DNA of 64,000 nucleotides from Erwinia rhapontici (lineage in GTDB: Bacteria > Pseudomonadota > Gammaproteobacteria > Enterobacterales > Enterobacteriaceae). Shown here piece by piece: positions 48,137-58,350 of this stretch. The stretch is from assembly GCF_012271765.1 (NCBI RefSeq), contig NZ_VRKO01000002.1:55293-119292 (forward strand), read 5' to 3'. How positions within the stretch are numbered: the stretch's first letter is position 1; the number at the start of each line of letters is the position of its first letter. A program made the position numbers and the translations under genes. The notes beneath the pieces were generated by a model, which worked only from the letters and a program-made list of their open reading frames with translations, was not told where the DNA came from and did not search any database.

Positions 48137-50005
48137 ATGAGTTCTGAGAAGAAGCAATCCCTTGGTGCCGTTACCCTGGCAGCGATAGGTGTGGTGTATG
48201 GTGATATCGGCACCAGCCCGCTGTATACACTGCGTGAGTGTCTTTCCGGGCAGTTTGGTTTTGGTGTTGAGCGCGATGCCGTTTTCGGCTTCCTGTCGCT
48301 GATTTTTTGGCTGTTATTACTCACCGTTTCACTGAAATATATCAGTTACGTGATGCGTGCCGATAATGCCGGGGAAGGCGGGATATTGACACTGATGTCA
48401 CTGGCGGGACGCAATACCGGTGCGCGGTCAACCGCCGTGCTGGTGATCATGGGCCTGATTGGTGGCAGTTTCTTCTACGGCGAGGTGGTGATCACCCCGG
48501 CGGTATCGGTGCTTTCGGCCATTGAAGGCCTGGAGATAGCCGCGCCCTCCCTTGACCGCTATATCGTGCCGCTGGCGATTGGCGTGCTGACATTGCTCTT
48601 CATGATCCAGAAACACGGTACCGGCCTGGTCGGTAAGCTGTTCGCACCTGTGATGCTGTTGTGGTTTCTGGTGCTGGCGGTACTGGGTGCGCGCGGCATC
48701 ATCAGTAACCCCGAAGTGCTGCACGCCATGAATCCTTACTGGGCGATTCATTTCTTTGTTGAATACAAAATGGTGTCCTTCTTTGCGCTTGGGGCCGTTG
48801 TGTTGGCCATCACGGGCGTTGAGGCGCTGTACGCCGATATGGGCCATTTTGGTAAGTATCCGATCCGTCTTGCGTGGTTTATTGTGGTGCTGCCGTCGCT
48901 GGTGCTGAACTATTTCGGCCAGGGCGCGTTGCTGCTGAAAAATCCGGAAGCGATTAAAAACCCCTTCTTCCTGTTAGCCCCCGATTGGGCGTTGATCCCG
49001 ATGCTGATTCTGGCCACGCTGGCGACAGTGATCGCCTCTCAGGCGGTGATTTCCGGTGTCTTCTCCCTGACGCGTCAGGCGGTACGTCTCGGCTATCTGC
49101 CGCCGATGCGTATTGTTTACACCTCGGAAGAGGAGTCGGGCCAGATTTACATTCCGGTAATCAACTGGCTGCTGTTTGTCTCGGTAGTGATTGTGATTGT
49201 GGGCTTTGAGCATTCGAGCAACCTGGCTGCGGCTTACGGTATTGCCGTAACCGGAACGATGGTTCTCACTGCAATCCTGTGCAGCGTGGTGGCGATTAAA
49301 AACTGGCACTGGAATCGTTATCTGGTGATGACGCTGCTGGTGGGCATGTTGTGCATTGACGTGTCACTGTTCTCCGCAAACCTGGTGAAAGTGTTTGCCG
49401 GAGGCTGGTTACCACTTTCGCTGGCGCTGGTGATGTTTGTGGTGATGACCACCTGGAAGAGCGAACGTTTCCGTCTGCTGCGTCGGATGCACGAACACGG
49501 TAATTCTCTGGAGGCAATGATCGCCTCGCTGGAGAAATCGCCACCGGTGCGCGTGCCGGGCACCGCGGTGTATATGTCCCGCGCCCTGAACGTGATCCCG
49601 TTCGCCATGCTGCATAACCTGAAACACAACAAGGTGCTGCATGAGCGCGTGGTGCTGCTTACGCTGCGTACCGAAGATGCGCCTTATGTCCATAACGTGA
49701 AGCGTGTGACCATCGAGCAACTGTCGCCGACCTTCTGGCGTGTGGTGGCCAGTTACGGCTGGCGTGAAACGCCAAACGTGGAGGAGATTTTCCACCGCTG
49801 CGGTCTGGAAGGGTTGAGCTGCCGGATGATGGAGACCTCGTTCTTTATGTCACATGAGTCGCTGATTATCGGTAAGCGTCCGTGGTACCTGCGCCTGCGC
49901 GGCAAGCTGTTCCTTGCGCTGCAACGTAATGCGCTGCGGGCACCCGATCAGTTTAAAATTCCGCCTAACCGGGTGATTGAGCTGGGTACTCAGGTCGAGA
50001 TTTAG
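48137..50005 (+). CDS. kup: Low-affinity potassium uptake protein Kup
   Basis: A 622-residue KUP/HAK/KT potassium-proton symporter, exactly the E. coli length. Twelve membrane segments are followed by a cytoplasmic C-terminal domain from about residue 430. Family motifs [17 protein letters not shown] and [20 protein letters not shown] are present. It is divergent from ravA; the 250-base space should hold both promoters, and I see no further gene in it. In E. coli the next gene is rbsD; here six genes intervene. Confidence 0.98.
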   Translation: MSSEKKQSLGAVTLAAIGVVYGDIGTSPLYTLRECLSGQFGFGVERDAVFGFLSLIFWLLLLTVSLKYISYVMRADNAGEGGILTLMSLAGRNTGARSTAVLVIMGLIGGSFFYGEVVITPAVSVLSAIEGLEIAAPSLDRYIVPLAIGVLTLLFMIQKHGTGLVGKLFAPVMLLWFLVLAVLGARGIISNPEVLHAMNPYWAIHFFVEYKMVSFFALGAVVLAITGVEALYADMGHFGKYPIRLAWFIVVLPSLVLNYFGQGALLLKNPEAIKNPFFLLAPDWALIPMLILATLATVIASQAVISGVFSLTRQAVRLGYLPPMRIVYTSEEESGQIYIPVINWLLFVSVVIVIVGFEHSSNLAAAYGIAVTGTMVLTAILCSVVAIKNWHWNRYLVMTLLVGMLCIDVSLFSANLVKVFAGGWLPLSLALVMFVVMTTWKSERFRLLRRMHEHGNSLEAMIASLEKSPPVRVPGTAVYMSRALNVIPFAMLHNLKHNKVLHERVVLLTLRTEDAPYVHNVKRVTIEQLSPTFWRVVASYGWRETPNVEEIFHRCGLEGLSCRMMETSFFMSHESLIIGKRPWYLRLRGKLFLALQRNALRAPDQFKIPPNRVIELGTQVEI

Positions 50006-50013
50006 CACGGTTC

Positions 50014-50112
50014 GGGACGGGCATGCCCGTCCCCTACAAACCTGTCTGTCGCTGGGGCGAGGCACGCCCTCTCCTAAGCAGATCCATCGTAGGGGCGAGG
50101 CACGCCTCGCCC
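50014..50112. repeat. Cluster of three REP-like palindromes (BIME-like) between kup and qseC
   Basis: Unit 1: GGGACGGGCATGCCCGTCCC (50014-50033) then CTAC. Unit 2: a degenerate GGGCGAGGCACGCCCTCTCC (50054-50073). Unit 3: GTAGGGGCGAGGC then ACGCCTCGCCC (50089-50112). Units 1 and 3 face opposite ways, judged by the CTAC/GTAG side. They fill the gap between convergent genes, as REP clusters usually do. Confidence 0.8.
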
Positions 50113-50115
50113 TGG

Positions 50116-51465
50116 TTATCCGTTAATATTTACCGTCACCGCAAATCCGCCTTCTGCCCGATTTTCCAGGGTCACCGTCATGCCGTGCAGGCGGGCAATA
50201 TGATGAACGATCGACAAGCCTAAACCGCTGCCAGACTGTTGCTGGCCTGGCGGGCGATAAAATCGTTCACCAATACGTGCCAGCGCTTCCGGGCTGACGC
50301 CCGGTCCATTGTCCAGCACCTGCAACGTGCCGGCGGTCAGTTTCAGCCATACTTCACTGCCCGCCGCACTGTAGCGAATGGCATTATCCAGCAGATTACG
50401 AACCAACAGTGCCAGCAGCAGCGGTTGACCCTGACAGATAACGGGCGCATCAGGGGCATCCAGCGCCAGTTCCACGCCCGCAGCCTGTGCGGCTGCATAC
50501 TGATCCACCACGGCTTTCTGCACGATCGCCTGCCACTGCACGCTTTGTGTTTCCAGATCTTCCCCGGCATCCAGACGCGACAGCGTCAGCAGTTGATCCA
50601 CCAGCCGGGTAGCGCGATCTATCCCCGCATCCAGGCTGGTCAGCGCATGGTGGCGTACTGCGGCATCGTCATGAGCCAACTGGGCAACCTCCGTCTGCAC
50701 TTTTAACGCGGCCAGCGGGCTGCGCAGTTCATGTGCGGCATCCGAGGTAAAACGGCGTTCGCGCAGCAGCATGTCACCGATGCGCCCAAACAGTTGATTC
50801 AGTTCAGTCAGCAACGGGCGGACTTCCTGCGGCACACGCTGTGCGGTGAGGGGCGTAATGTCATCCGGGGCGCGCTGCCGCAGCTGGTCGGCGATCTGTT
50901 TCAGCGGCGCCAGCTCCCGGGTGATCAGCCACAACATCAACATCAGCATTACCGGCAGTGCCACCAGCCACGGCGTCAGGTTGGTTTGCACCAGATCGCG
51001 GGTCATATCATCGCGATACTCCCACTCCTGACCGACCACCACCACATAGCGATCGTCCGGGGTACGCAGCCACACCATACGCCAGCGGTCATCGTCACCG
51101 CGCAGGCGGCCATCAACAAAACCATCACGCTGATAATCAAAGATGAAATTACGGCCATTATCACCATCATTAAGCAGCATCTGGCCATCGCGGCGAAACA
51201 CGGCAAAGGCCAGCGCATCATCGTCCTGATCGCCCCGGTGATGGCGCAGGATTTTTTTTGTTTTCGGCAGTGTTATCGTTTTCTCGTCCCCTGACTCAAT
51301 ATTCAGGGTGATGAGCCGTTTCGCGAACAGCATTTGCTGTGTATCAAACAACGCATTGATATTGTGACGGGTCTGCCACCAGGCCCCCACAGCGGCCACT
51401 CCCCAGCACAGCAGGCTGAGCAACAAAAAACCGAGCATCAGACGCAGTCGCAGACTTTGGCGCAT
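50116..51465 (-). CDS. qseC: Two-component sensor histidine kinase QseC
   Basis: A 449-residue inner-membrane kinase. Membrane helices lie near residues 8-28 and 165-185, with a periplasmic sensor between (VVVVGQEWEYRDDM conserved). The phospho-accepting His is in SDAAHELRSPLAALK, the N box is LVRNLLDNAIRY, and the G boxes are DNGPGV and GSGLGLSIV. E. coli QseC responds to host catecholamines/AI-3. Its ATG shares a base with the qseB stop (TGATG), so the pair is coupled. Confidence 0.93.
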   Translation of the reverse strand: MRQSLRLRLMLGFLLLSLLCWGVAAVGAWWQTRHNINALFDTQQMLFAKRLITLNIESGDEKTITLPKTKKILRHHRGDQDDDALAFAVFRRDGQMLLNDGDNGRNFIFDYQRDGFVDGRLRGDDDRWRMVWLRTPDDRYVVVVGQEWEYRDDMTRDLVQTNLTPWLVALPVMLMLMLWLITRELAPLKQIADQLRQRAPDDITPLTAQRVPQEVRPLLTELNQLFGRIGDMLLRERRFTSDAAHELRSPLAALKVQTEVAQLAHDDAAVRHHALTSLDAGIDRATRLVDQLLTLSRLDAGEDLETQSVQWQAIVQKAVVDQYAAAQAAGVELALDAPDAPVICQGQPLLLALLVRNLLDNAIRYSAAGSEVWLKLTAGTLQVLDNGPGVSPEALARIGERFYRPPGQQQSGSGLGLSIVHHIARLHGMTVTLENRAEGGFAVTVNING

Positions 51466-52127
51466 CAGGGTGCCGCTCCCAGTGTGTAACCCACGCCGTG
51501 AATGGTGCGAATAAACTCACTGCCCAGTTTTTTACGCAGGTGATGGATGTGCACTTCCACGGCATTGCTGGAAACGTCGTCATCCCAGCCGTAGAGTTTG
51601 TCTTCTAACTGTGGGCGGGTGAGCACGCGCCCGTTGTTGAGCAGAAACAGTTCCAGCAGCGCCAGTTCACGCGCTTTCAGTACCAGCGGTTCACCCTTCA
51701 GGGTAACGGTATGGGAACCCGGTTCCATGATCAGGCAGCCATGTTGCAGTGTCGGCTGAAGCTGACCGTGGCGGCGGCGGATCAGTGCCTGTAAACGTGC
51801 GGCCACTTCGCTGAGGGCAAAGGGTTTACATAAATAGTCATCGGCTCCCTGCTGCAACCCGCTGACGCGTTGTTCCAGGGCATCGCGGGCCGTGAGGATC
51901 AACACCGGTTCATCACGCCCCTGCTGTCGCCACTGGCGGAGAATGGTGAGTCCGTCGATTTCTGGCAGGCTGAGATCCAGTACTACCGCATCATAGGGCG
52001 CGGCACTCAGCGCCCGAAGTCCCTCGTTGCCCTGGGTAAACCAGTCAACACTGAACCCCAGTTTGCTTAACCCGGCTTTGATGCCGTCGCCAATCAGGCG
52101 GTCATCTTCGATTAACAGAATTCGCAT
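51465..52127 (-). CDS. qseB: Two-component response regulator QseB
   Basis: A 220-residue OmpR-family regulator. The receiver domain has the acidic pair IEDD, phospho-acceptor Asp in [12 protein letters not shown] (about residue 51) and switch Lys in LCKPFAL. The C-terminal winged helix ends [14 protein letters not shown]. It is co-transcribed with qseC and divergent from ygiW; the intergenic inverted repeat at 52245-52267 is a candidate binding site. Confidence 0.95.
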   Translation of the reverse strand: MRILLIEDDRLIGDGIKAGLSKLGFSVDWFTQGNEGLRALSAAPYDAVVLDLSLPEIDGLTILRQWRQQGRDEPVLILTARDALEQRVSGLQQGADDYLCKPFALSEVAARLQALIRRRHGQLQPTLQHGCLIMEPGSHTVTLKGEPLVLKARELALLELFLLNNGRVLTRPQLEDKLYGWDDDVSSNAVEVHIHHLRKKLGSEFIRTIHGVGYTLGAAP

Positions 52128-52244
52128 GGTGTTATCCTTCGCAGTTCACCGAGTTATACGGAATCATGATACGGCTTGTACAGCAACGATCGACGAAATT
52201 CGCGACTTTTCGTCAATTTAGAACAATAAACTCGTGATAAAAGA

Positions 52245-52267
52245 GTTCTTAAGATCCTGTTAAGAAC
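52245..52267. promoter_or_regulatory. Candidate QseB/PmrA-like operator between qseB and ygiW
   Basis: A perfect inverted repeat GTTCTTAA-N7-TTAAGAAC containing CTTAAG-type half-sites like those bound by PmrA/QseB regulators. It lies between the divergent qseBC and ygiW genes, where it could control both. Confidence 0.55.
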
Positions 52268-52341
52268 CTTTTGCTGTAATACTGACTGAACCGACGTTAC
52301 CGGGCAGAACTGACTGCTCTATTGCATAAGGAAAAGTGAAC

Positions 52342-52743
52342 ATGATGAAGAAGACAGCTGCATTACTGGCGATCACCGCCCTGATGTCCATGCCCGTACT
52401 TGCCGTCCAGGGCGGCGGTTTTGTTGACCCGAGTGCCCCGGCAGCCCAGGTACAGAAGGGCGGGTTCAGCGGCCCGAACGGTACGGTGGCTACCGTCAAG
52501 CAGGCTCAGGATATGAGTGATGATGCCTGGGTAACAATGCGTGGTCATATTGAAAAGCGCATTGGTGATGAAGACTATCTGTTCCGTGATGCCACCGGCA
52601 CCATGACCGTCGAAATTGACGATAAGCGCTGGGACGGACAGACCATTGGTCCGAAAGACAATGTTGAACTCCAGGGCAAGCTGGATAAAGACTTCAACTC
52701 GCTGGAGCTGGACGTCAAACAGGTGCGCAAAATCGGTGGCTAA
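52342..52743 (+). CDS. ygiW: YgiW/YdeI-family periplasmic stress protein (OB fold)
   Basis: About 133 residues: a signal peptide (MMKKTAALLAITALMSMPVLA), a short GGF-rich linker (GGGFVDPS, KGGFSGPNG), then a BOF-type OB-fold domain (WVTMRGHIEKRI, YLFRDATGTMTVEIDDKRW, NSLELDVKQVRKI). E. coli YgiW and Salmonella VisP are linked to stress and polymyxin tolerance and lie divergent from qseBC, as here. The ATG at 52342 follows AAGGA. Its stop overlaps the budR stop by four bases, convergently. Confidence 0.93.
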   Translation: MMKKTAALLAITALMSMPVLAVQGGGFVDPSAPAAQVQKGGFSGPNGTVATVKQAQDMSDDAWVTMRGHIEKRIGDEDYLFRDATGTMTVEIDDKRWDGQTIGPKDNVELQGKLDKDFNSLELDVKQVRKIGG

Positions 52744-53621
52744 TCGCCGGCAAGCATCGTGACCAGGTGGTGGACGGCGGGGGAGCGATCCCAACGCCGC
52801 CAGGCCAGGGCGATATCACTGCCCAGCGCAGCATCCTCAATCTGATGGAAGCTGACGCCGGGCAGGCTGATGCAGCGCAGTGAATCAGGCACGATGGTGA
52901 TGCCGAAGCCTGCGGCGACCATGCTCACGCCCGACGAAATTTGCGGTGACTGCTGCACGCCATCTGGCTGAAAACCGGCACGCAGACAGGCACTGATAAT
53001 CACTTCGTACAGGCTGGGGGCAACCTCACGTGGAAATAAAATCAGTGATTCTTGACGTAACTGTGCCAGCGACAAAGAGGGTACGCTGCCAAGCGGATGA
53101 CCCGTCGGTAGCACCACAGCCATTTTCTCAGAAGCAATCACCTTCAGATTAAACGTCTTACTGCTCTCACAGGGCAGACGTACAAAGGCGGCATCCAGTA
53201 ATCCCTCCTCCAGATTATGCATCAGCGTCGCCATACTCTCTTCCTGGGGCAGTAAGGTGATGGCCGGAAAACGATCCTGAAAACAGTGCAGCAGCCGGAA
53301 AATCTGCGGATGAAACGCGGTGGAGCTGGCAAAACCAATCGACAGCTTTCCACTGATCCCGCGGGCAATCCCTTTGGCTTTCTCCAGCGCATGGCCGGTC
53401 AGTGCCAGGATCTGGCAGGCATCATGATAAAACGCTTCCCCGGCATCCGTCAGTTTCACGCCACGCGTCAGCCTTTTCAGCAGCGGTGTACCAATCTCTT
53501 CTTCCAGTTTTTTGATTTGCTGACTCAGCGGGGGCTGGGAAATACCCAGCCTTTCCGCCGCCCGGGTGAAGTGCTTCGTCTCAGCGACCGCAACGAAGTA
53601 ACGCAGATACCGCAGTTCCAT
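52740..53621 (-). CDS. budR: LysR-family activator of acetoin genes
   Basis: A 293-residue LysR regulator. The N-terminal HTH is KHFTRAAERLGISQPPLSQQ, followed by LLKRLTRGVKLTDAG; the effector domain starts near residue 90 (GKLSIGFASSTAFH). It is divergent from budAB, with about 100 bases between starts, the same layout as Klebsiella budR, whose product activates budAB in response to acetate and low pH. The role is inferred from similarity and position. Confidence 0.88.
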   Translation of the reverse strand: MELRYLRYFVAVAETKHFTRAAERLGISQPPLSQQIKKLEEEIGTPLLKRLTRGVKLTDAGEAFYHDACQILALTGHALEKAKGIARGISGKLSIGFASSTAFHPQIFRLLHCFQDRFPAITLLPQEESMATLMHNLEEGLLDAAFVRLPCESSKTFNLKVIASEKMAVVLPTGHPLGSVPSLSLAQLRQESLILFPREVAPSLYEVIISACLRAGFQPDGVQQSPQISSGVSMVAAGFGITIVPDSLRCISLPGVSFHQIEDAALGSDIALAWRRWDRSPAVHHLVTMLAGD

Positions 53622-53725
53622 ATCGAAAACGTCTCAAAGTGGGGGGTGTTCTATATTGGAATCCCGAACTGAATCGAGTCAACATTGATTCAATACTTCT
53701 TAACAGTTTATCGGGGGAAATGGCA

Positions 53726-54508
53726 ATGACACATTATGTAACTGATTGTTCATGTTCGGAACAACTGACCGAAACGGTCAGGGGGATGCAGAAGGAAAGG
53801 CCAGAAAGTGTAATCTATCAGACCTCTCTGATGAGCGCGTTACTGAGCGGCGTCTATGACGGTACCACCACGGTGGCTGACCTGCTGAAGAAAGGCGATT
53901 TTGGCCTCGGGACGTTTAATCAGCTGGATGGCGAGCTGATCGCTTTTAACCGTGAAGTGTACCAGTTGCGTTCAGATGGCAGTGCCCGTGCTGCCAGTCC
54001 CGATCAGCAATCGCCGTTTGCAGTGATGACCTTCTTCCACCCTCAGTATCAGCATCGCTTTACCGGCCCGGTTGATCGGGCCGGGGTACATCAGGTCATC
54101 GACCAGCAGGTCAGTTCCGATAATCAGTTCTGCGCATTGCGTCTCGACGGTTTGTTCAGCCGCGCAGAAACCCGCACGGTTCCCTGTCAGCACCGCCCGT
54201 ATAAATCGATGCCAGAGGTGCTCGGCAAGCAGCCCACCTTTCATTTTGAGCAGCGCAATGGCGTGTTGATCGGTTTTCGCACGCCGCAGTATATGCAGGG
54301 CATCAACGTCGCGGGCTATCACGAACATTTCATTACTGACGATCGCCAGGGTGGCGGTCATCTTCTGGACTATCAGCTTGATCACGGCACGCTGACCTTT
54401 GGTGAGATCAGCAAGCTGGTGATTGACCTGCCTGGCGACAGCGACTTCCTGCGGGCGGATCTCAGCCCGGAAAACCTGGATTCCGCCATTCGTTCTGTTG
54501 AAAGCTGA
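53726..54508 (+). CDS. budA: Alpha-acetolactate decarboxylase
   Basis: A 260-residue enzyme converting alpha-acetolactate to acetoin. The zinc-binding histidines are in [15 protein letters not shown] and a conserved Arg/Glu set follows (LDYQL). The N-terminal part [19 protein letters not shown] is typical. The ATG at 53726 has GGGGGAA six bases upstream; an ATG at 53720 abuts that site. First gene of budAB; budB starts 19 bases later. Confidence 0.96.
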   Translation: MTHYVTDCSCSEQLTETVRGMQKERPESVIYQTSLMSALLSGVYDGTTTVADLLKKGDFGLGTFNQLDGELIAFNREVYQLRSDGSARAASPDQQSPFAVMTFFHPQYQHRFTGPVDRAGVHQVIDQQVSSDNQFCALRLDGLFSRAETRTVPCQHRPYKSMPEVLGKQPTFHFEQRNGVLIGFRTPQYMQGINVAGYHEHFITDDRQGGGHLLDYQLDHGTLTFGEISKLVIDLPGDSDFLRADLSPENLDSAIRSVES

Positions 54509-54527
54509 AAAAGAGAGAGAACAAAAG

Positions 54528-56207
54528 ATGAAAAACGTCACTGAGGTTCAACAGTGGGCACACGGTGCCGATCTGGTCGTGGCTCAACTGGAAGCACAGG
54601 GGGTGAAGCAGGTCTTCGGCATTCCCGGTGCCAAAATCGATAAAGTCTTTGATTCGCTGCTGGACACCTCCATCCAGACGATTGCCGTACGTCATGAAGC
54701 CAACGCCGCATTTATGGCAGCGGCCGTGGGTCGGCTGACCGGCAAAGCCGGCGTTGCATTGGTCACCTCCGGGCCTGGCTGTTCCAATTTGATCACCGGT
54801 ATGGCAACGGCGACCACCGAGGGCGATCCGGTAGTGGCACTGGGGGGGGCGGTAAAACGCGCGGATAGCGCCAAACAGGTGCATCAAAGCATGGATACCG
54901 TCGCGATGTTCCGCCCTGTGAGTAAATATGCGGTAGAAGTCGGTTCCTCAGATGCCATTGCCGAAGTGTTATCGAATGCGTTTCGCAGTGCGGAGCAGGG
55001 GCGCCCCGGCGGCGCTTTTGTCAGCCTGCCGCAGGACATTATTAATGAGCCCGCACGCGGACATCTGCTGAATACCAGCGGCCAGCTGCTGCTGGGAGCA
55101 GCACCGGATGTGGCGATTGACGCCGTTGCCCGCCAAATCGCACAGGCGAAAAACCCGGTGCTGCTGCTGGGCCTGATGGCCAGCCAGCCCGCCAACAGCG
55201 ATGCGCTGCATCAGCTGCTGGAGCGTAGCCATATTCCGGTCACCAGTACCTACCAGGCGGCAGGTGCAGTGCGGCAGGAGCATTTTTCCCGCTTTGCCGG
55301 GCGTGTCGGGCTCTTTAATAATCAGGCGGGCGATCGGTTACTGCGAGAAGCCGACCTGATTATCACCATTGGCTACAGCCCGGTAGAGTATGAACCTGCG
55401 ATGTGGAACAGTGGCAAAGCCACCCTGGTGCATATCGATGTGTTGCCCGCCGATACCGACAACTGTTATCAGCCTGATGCCGAGCTGGTCGGTGATATTG
55501 CTGCCACGCTGGATAAACTGACGGCACGTATCCACGGCCCGTTAACGCTTAGCCCACAGGCGGCGGCGATCCTCAGCGACCGCCAGCAACAGCGTGAACT
55601 GCTGGCGCTGCGCGGCCATCAGCTGAATCAGTTTGCCCTGCATCCTTTGCGCATCGTGCGTGCTATGCAGGACATCATCAACAGTGACGTCACCCTGACG
55701 GTGGATATGGGCAGCTTTCATATCTGGATCGCGCGTTATCTTTACAGCTTCCGCGCCCGTCAGATCATGATCTCCAACGGTCAGCAAACCATGGGCGTTG
55801 CCCTGCCCTGGGCGATTGGTGCCTGGCTGGTGGACCCGTCGCGCAAAGTGGTGTCGGTCTCCGGGGATGGCGGGTTCCTGCAATCGAGTATGGAGCTGGA
55901 AACGGCAGTACGGCTGGGCGCTAATTTGCTGCATATCATCTGGGTGGATGAGTGCTACAACATGGTGGCGATGCAGGAAGAGAAGAAATATCAGCGGGTT
56001 TCCGGGGTGAAATTCGGTCCGATCGATTTTAAAGCTTACGCCGAGTCGTTTGGTGCCGCGGGGTTTGCTGTGGAAAGTGCAGAAATGCTGGAACCGACGT
56101 TGCGTAAAGCGATGGATGTGCAGGGCCCGGCGGTAGTGGCTATTCCGGTGGACTACGCAGACAACCCTCTGCTGATGGGACAGCTTCATCTCAGCCAGAT
56201 TTTGTGA
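54528..56207 (+). CDS. budB: Catabolic acetolactate synthase
   Basis: A 559-residue thiamine-diphosphate enzyme condensing two pyruvates to alpha-acetolactate. The cofactor-activating Glu is in [13 protein letters not shown], and the diphosphate motif runs [15 protein letters not shown] to Asn in VRLGAN. It has the catabolic (FAD-independent) type length and no regulatory subunit gene follows. With BudA it forms acetoin from pyruvate, relieving acidification. No budC (acetoin reductase) gene is adjacent. Confidence 0.97.
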   Translation: MKNVTEVQQWAHGADLVVAQLEAQGVKQVFGIPGAKIDKVFDSLLDTSIQTIAVRHEANAAFMAAAVGRLTGKAGVALVTSGPGCSNLITGMATATTEGDPVVALGGAVKRADSAKQVHQSMDTVAMFRPVSKYAVEVGSSDAIAEVLSNAFRSAEQGRPGGAFVSLPQDIINEPARGHLLNTSGQLLLGAAPDVAIDAVARQIAQAKNPVLLLGLMASQPANSDALHQLLERSHIPVTSTYQAAGAVRQEHFSRFAGRVGLFNNQAGDRLLREADLIITIGYSPVEYEPAMWNSGKATLVHIDVLPADTDNCYQPDAELVGDIAATLDKLTARIHGPLTLSPQAAAILSDRQQQRELLALRGHQLNQFALHPLRIVRAMQDIINSDVTLTVDMGSFHIWIARYLYSFRARQIMISNGQQTMGVALPWAIGAWLVDPSRKVVSVSGDGGFLQSSMELETAVRLGANLLHIIWVDECYNMVAMQEEKKYQRVSGVKFGPIDFKAYAESFGAAGFAVESAEMLEPTLRKAMDVQGPAVVAIPVDYADNPLLMGQLHLSQIL

Positions 56208-56246
56208 GCTGCTATACCTTCCAGATATTCATTACATTCAGTCATG

Positions 56247-56282
56247 GCCCTTTACCGGTAACATAAAAGGGCTATTTTTTTC
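56247..56282 (+). terminator. Rho-independent terminator of budAB
   Basis: GCCCTTT-N12-AAAGGGC followed by an eight-base T run (after TA), 40 bases past the budB stop. Confidence 0.85.
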
Positions 56283-56310
56283 CTTAAAACAAATCCTCTC
56301 TCTGCGTCAG

Positions 56311-56402
56311 CGAAACGTTTCGATGGCGATCACATTTTCAACATTTGATGATTGTTTTCCCCTGACCATTTCTTACACTGCCCCTCAGCGAAACGTTTCG
56401 CT
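56311..56402 (+). promoter_or_regulatory. rbs promoter with two RbsR operators and a CRP-like half-site
   Basis: CGAAACGTTTCG occurs at 56311-56322 and at 56389-56400 (extended there to the perfect AGCGAAACGTTTCGCT, 56387-56402). Both match the E. coli RbsR operator. The centres are 78 bases apart. A -10-like TACACT (56374-56379) and weak TTGTTT (56352-56357) lie between. A GATCACATT half-site next to the first operator suggests CRP control. Confidence 0.85.
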
Positions 56403-56414
56403 CTGGAGTGAATA

Positions 56415-56834
56415 ATGAAAAAAGGCACCTTACTGAATTCTGATATCTCGTCCGTGATTTCACGTCTCGGTCATACTGACAGCATCGTGATTGGCGATGC
56501 CGGCCTGCCGGTCCCACAAGGTCCGCAGCGTATTGATCTGGCGTTGACGCATGGAATTCCGACATTTTTACAGGTTACCCAGGCGGTCACCAGCGAGATG
56601 CAGGTCGAGAGTGCCATCATTGCGGAAGAAATTAAGCAGCATAATCCGCAGCTTCATAGTGAATTGATCGCCCTGCTCGACTTACTGCAACAACACCAGG
56701 GTAATTCAATCAGTATCAGTTATGTCAGTCACGAACAGTTCAAACACCAAACTCAGCGTAGTCAGGCTGTCATTCGCAGCGGAGAGTGTTCTCCGTATGC
56801 GAATGTCATCCTGATCGCTGGCGTGACCTTTTAG
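56415..56834 (+). CDS. rbsD: D-ribose pyranase
   Basis: A 139-residue enzyme that interconverts the pyranose and furanose forms of ribose so that RbsK can use it. It starts [20 protein letters not shown], with the catalytic His in GHTD and the conserved IGDAGLPVP. Same length as E. coli. First gene of rbsDACBKR; rbsA begins 8 bases after its stop. Confidence 0.98.
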   Translation: MKKGTLLNSDISSVISRLGHTDSIVIGDAGLPVPQGPQRIDLALTHGIPTFLQVTQAVTSEMQVESAIIAEEIKQHNPQLHSELIALLDLLQQHQGNSISISYVSHEQFKHQTQRSQAVIRSGECSPYANVILIAGVTF

Positions 56835-56842
56835 AGGCTGTT

Positions 56843-58348
56843 ATGCAACCTTTACTGCAATTACAAGGCATTGATAAAGCCTTCCCGGGCGTCAAGGCGC
56901 TGTCGGGAGCCGCCCTCTCTGTTTATCCTGGCCGCGTGATGGCGCTGGTGGGCGAGAACGGTGCGGGTAAGTCGACCATGATGAAGGTGCTTACCGGGAT
57001 CTACGCCCGTGATGCGGGCACGTTTGAATGGCTCGGTCAGGAAACCACCTTTAACGGGCCGAAAGAGTCGCAGGAAGCCGGGATCGGTATTATTCATCAG
57101 GAACTGAACCTGATCCCCCAGTTGAGCATTGCGGAAAACATCTTTTTGGGTCGCGAATTTGTTAACCGTTTTGGCCGCATCCAGTGGAAAAAGATGTATG
57201 CCGAGGCGGATGCCTTACTGAAGCGCCTGAATCTGCGCTTCAGCAGCCATAAGCTGGTGGGTGATCTGTCGATCGGTGACCAGCAGATGGTGGAAATTGC
57301 CAAGGTCCTGAGCTTCGAGTCAAAAGTGATCGTCATGGACGAACCGACGGACGCGCTGACGGATACCGAGACCGCTTCGCTGTTCCGGGTGATCAACGAG
57401 CTGAAAGCGCAGGGCTGCGGCATTGTTTATATCTCCCACCGAATGAAAGAAATTTTTGAGATCTGCGACGATGTCACCATCTTCCGTGACGGGCAGTTTA
57501 TTGCAGAACGTGAAGTGGCTCAGCTGACGGAAGAGTCGCTGATTGAAATGATGGTCGGCCGCAAGCTGGAAGAGCAGTATCCACGCCTGGATAAAGCACC
57601 GGGTGAGGTTCGCCTGAAGGTGGAGAATCTGAGTGGTTCCGGCGTTGAGGATGTCAGCTTTACGCTGCGTAAAGGCGAAATTTTGGGTGTGTCCGGGCTG
57701 ATGGGCGCGGGGCGTACCGAACTGATGAAAGTGCTGTATGGCGCCTTGTCACGCAGCAGTGGTAGCGTAACGCTGGACGGAAAAACCGTCTTCGCGCGTT
57801 CCCCGGAAGAGGGGCTGGCCAACGGTATCGTCTATATTTCTGAAGATCGTAAGCGTGATGGTCTGGTGCTGGGCATGTCGGTGAAAGAGAACATGTCACT
57901 GACCGCCCTCAACTATTTTAGCTATGGCGCGGGCCGCCTGAAACATGCGGAAGAGCAGCAGGCGGTCGGTGATTTTATCAAGCTGTTTAACGTTAAAACG
58001 CCATCAATGAATCAGCCGATTGGTTTGCTCTCAGGGGGTAACCAGCAAAAGGTGGCCATTGCGCGCGGGCTGATGACGCGGCCAAAAGTGCTGATCCTGG
58101 ATGAGCCAACGCGTGGCGTCGATGTTGGCGCGAAAAAAGAGATTTATCAGCTGATTAATCAGTTTAAACAGGAAGGGTTGAGCATCATTCTCGTCTCCTC
58201 CGAAATGCCGGAAGTCCTGGGCATGAGTGACCGCGTGCTGGTGATGCACGAAGGTCGCCTGAGCGGTGACTTCCCGATTGAACAAGCCTCGCAGGAAATT
58301 TTGATGGCGGCGGCAGTTGGTAAACATTACAGCGCGGAGCTGGCATAA
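56843..58348 (+). CDS. rbsA: Ribose ABC transporter ATP-binding protein
   Basis: A 501-residue protein with two fused ABC ATPase domains. Domain 1 has Walker [10 protein letters not shown] and a variant Walker [13 protein letters not shown]. Domain 2 (from about 250) has a degenerate Walker A region (GLMGAGRTE), signature [14 protein letters not shown] and Walker [13 protein letters not shown]. This pattern is normal for sugar importers of the RbsA/MglA type. The ATG at 56843 is used; a longer frame overlaps rbsD. Confidence 0.98.
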   Translation: MQPLLQLQGIDKAFPGVKALSGAALSVYPGRVMALVGENGAGKSTMMKVLTGIYARDAGTFEWLGQETTFNGPKESQEAGIGIIHQELNLIPQLSIAENIFLGREFVNRFGRIQWKKMYAEADALLKRLNLRFSSHKLVGDLSIGDQQMVEIAKVLSFESKVIVMDEPTDALTDTETASLFRVINELKAQGCGIVYISHRMKEIFEICDDVTIFRDGQFIAEREVAQLTEESLIEMMVGRKLEEQYPRLDKAPGEVRLKVENLSGSGVEDVSFTLRKGEILGVSGLMGAGRTELMKVLYGALSRSSGSVTLDGKTVFARSPEEGLANGIVYISEDRKRDGLVLGMSVKENMSLTALNYFSYGAGRLKHAEEQQAVGDFIKLFNVKTPSMNQPIGLLSGGNQQKVAIARGLMTRPKVLILDEPTRGVDVGAKKEIYQLINQFKQEGLSIILVSSEMPEVLGMSDRVLVMHEGRLSGDFPIEQASQEILMAAAVGKHYSAELA

Positions 58349-58350
58349 CT

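Noticed and set aside
54884..55283. Several overlapping frames antisense to budB
   Set aside because: Shadow frames; the sense protein is full length with intact cofactor motifs.
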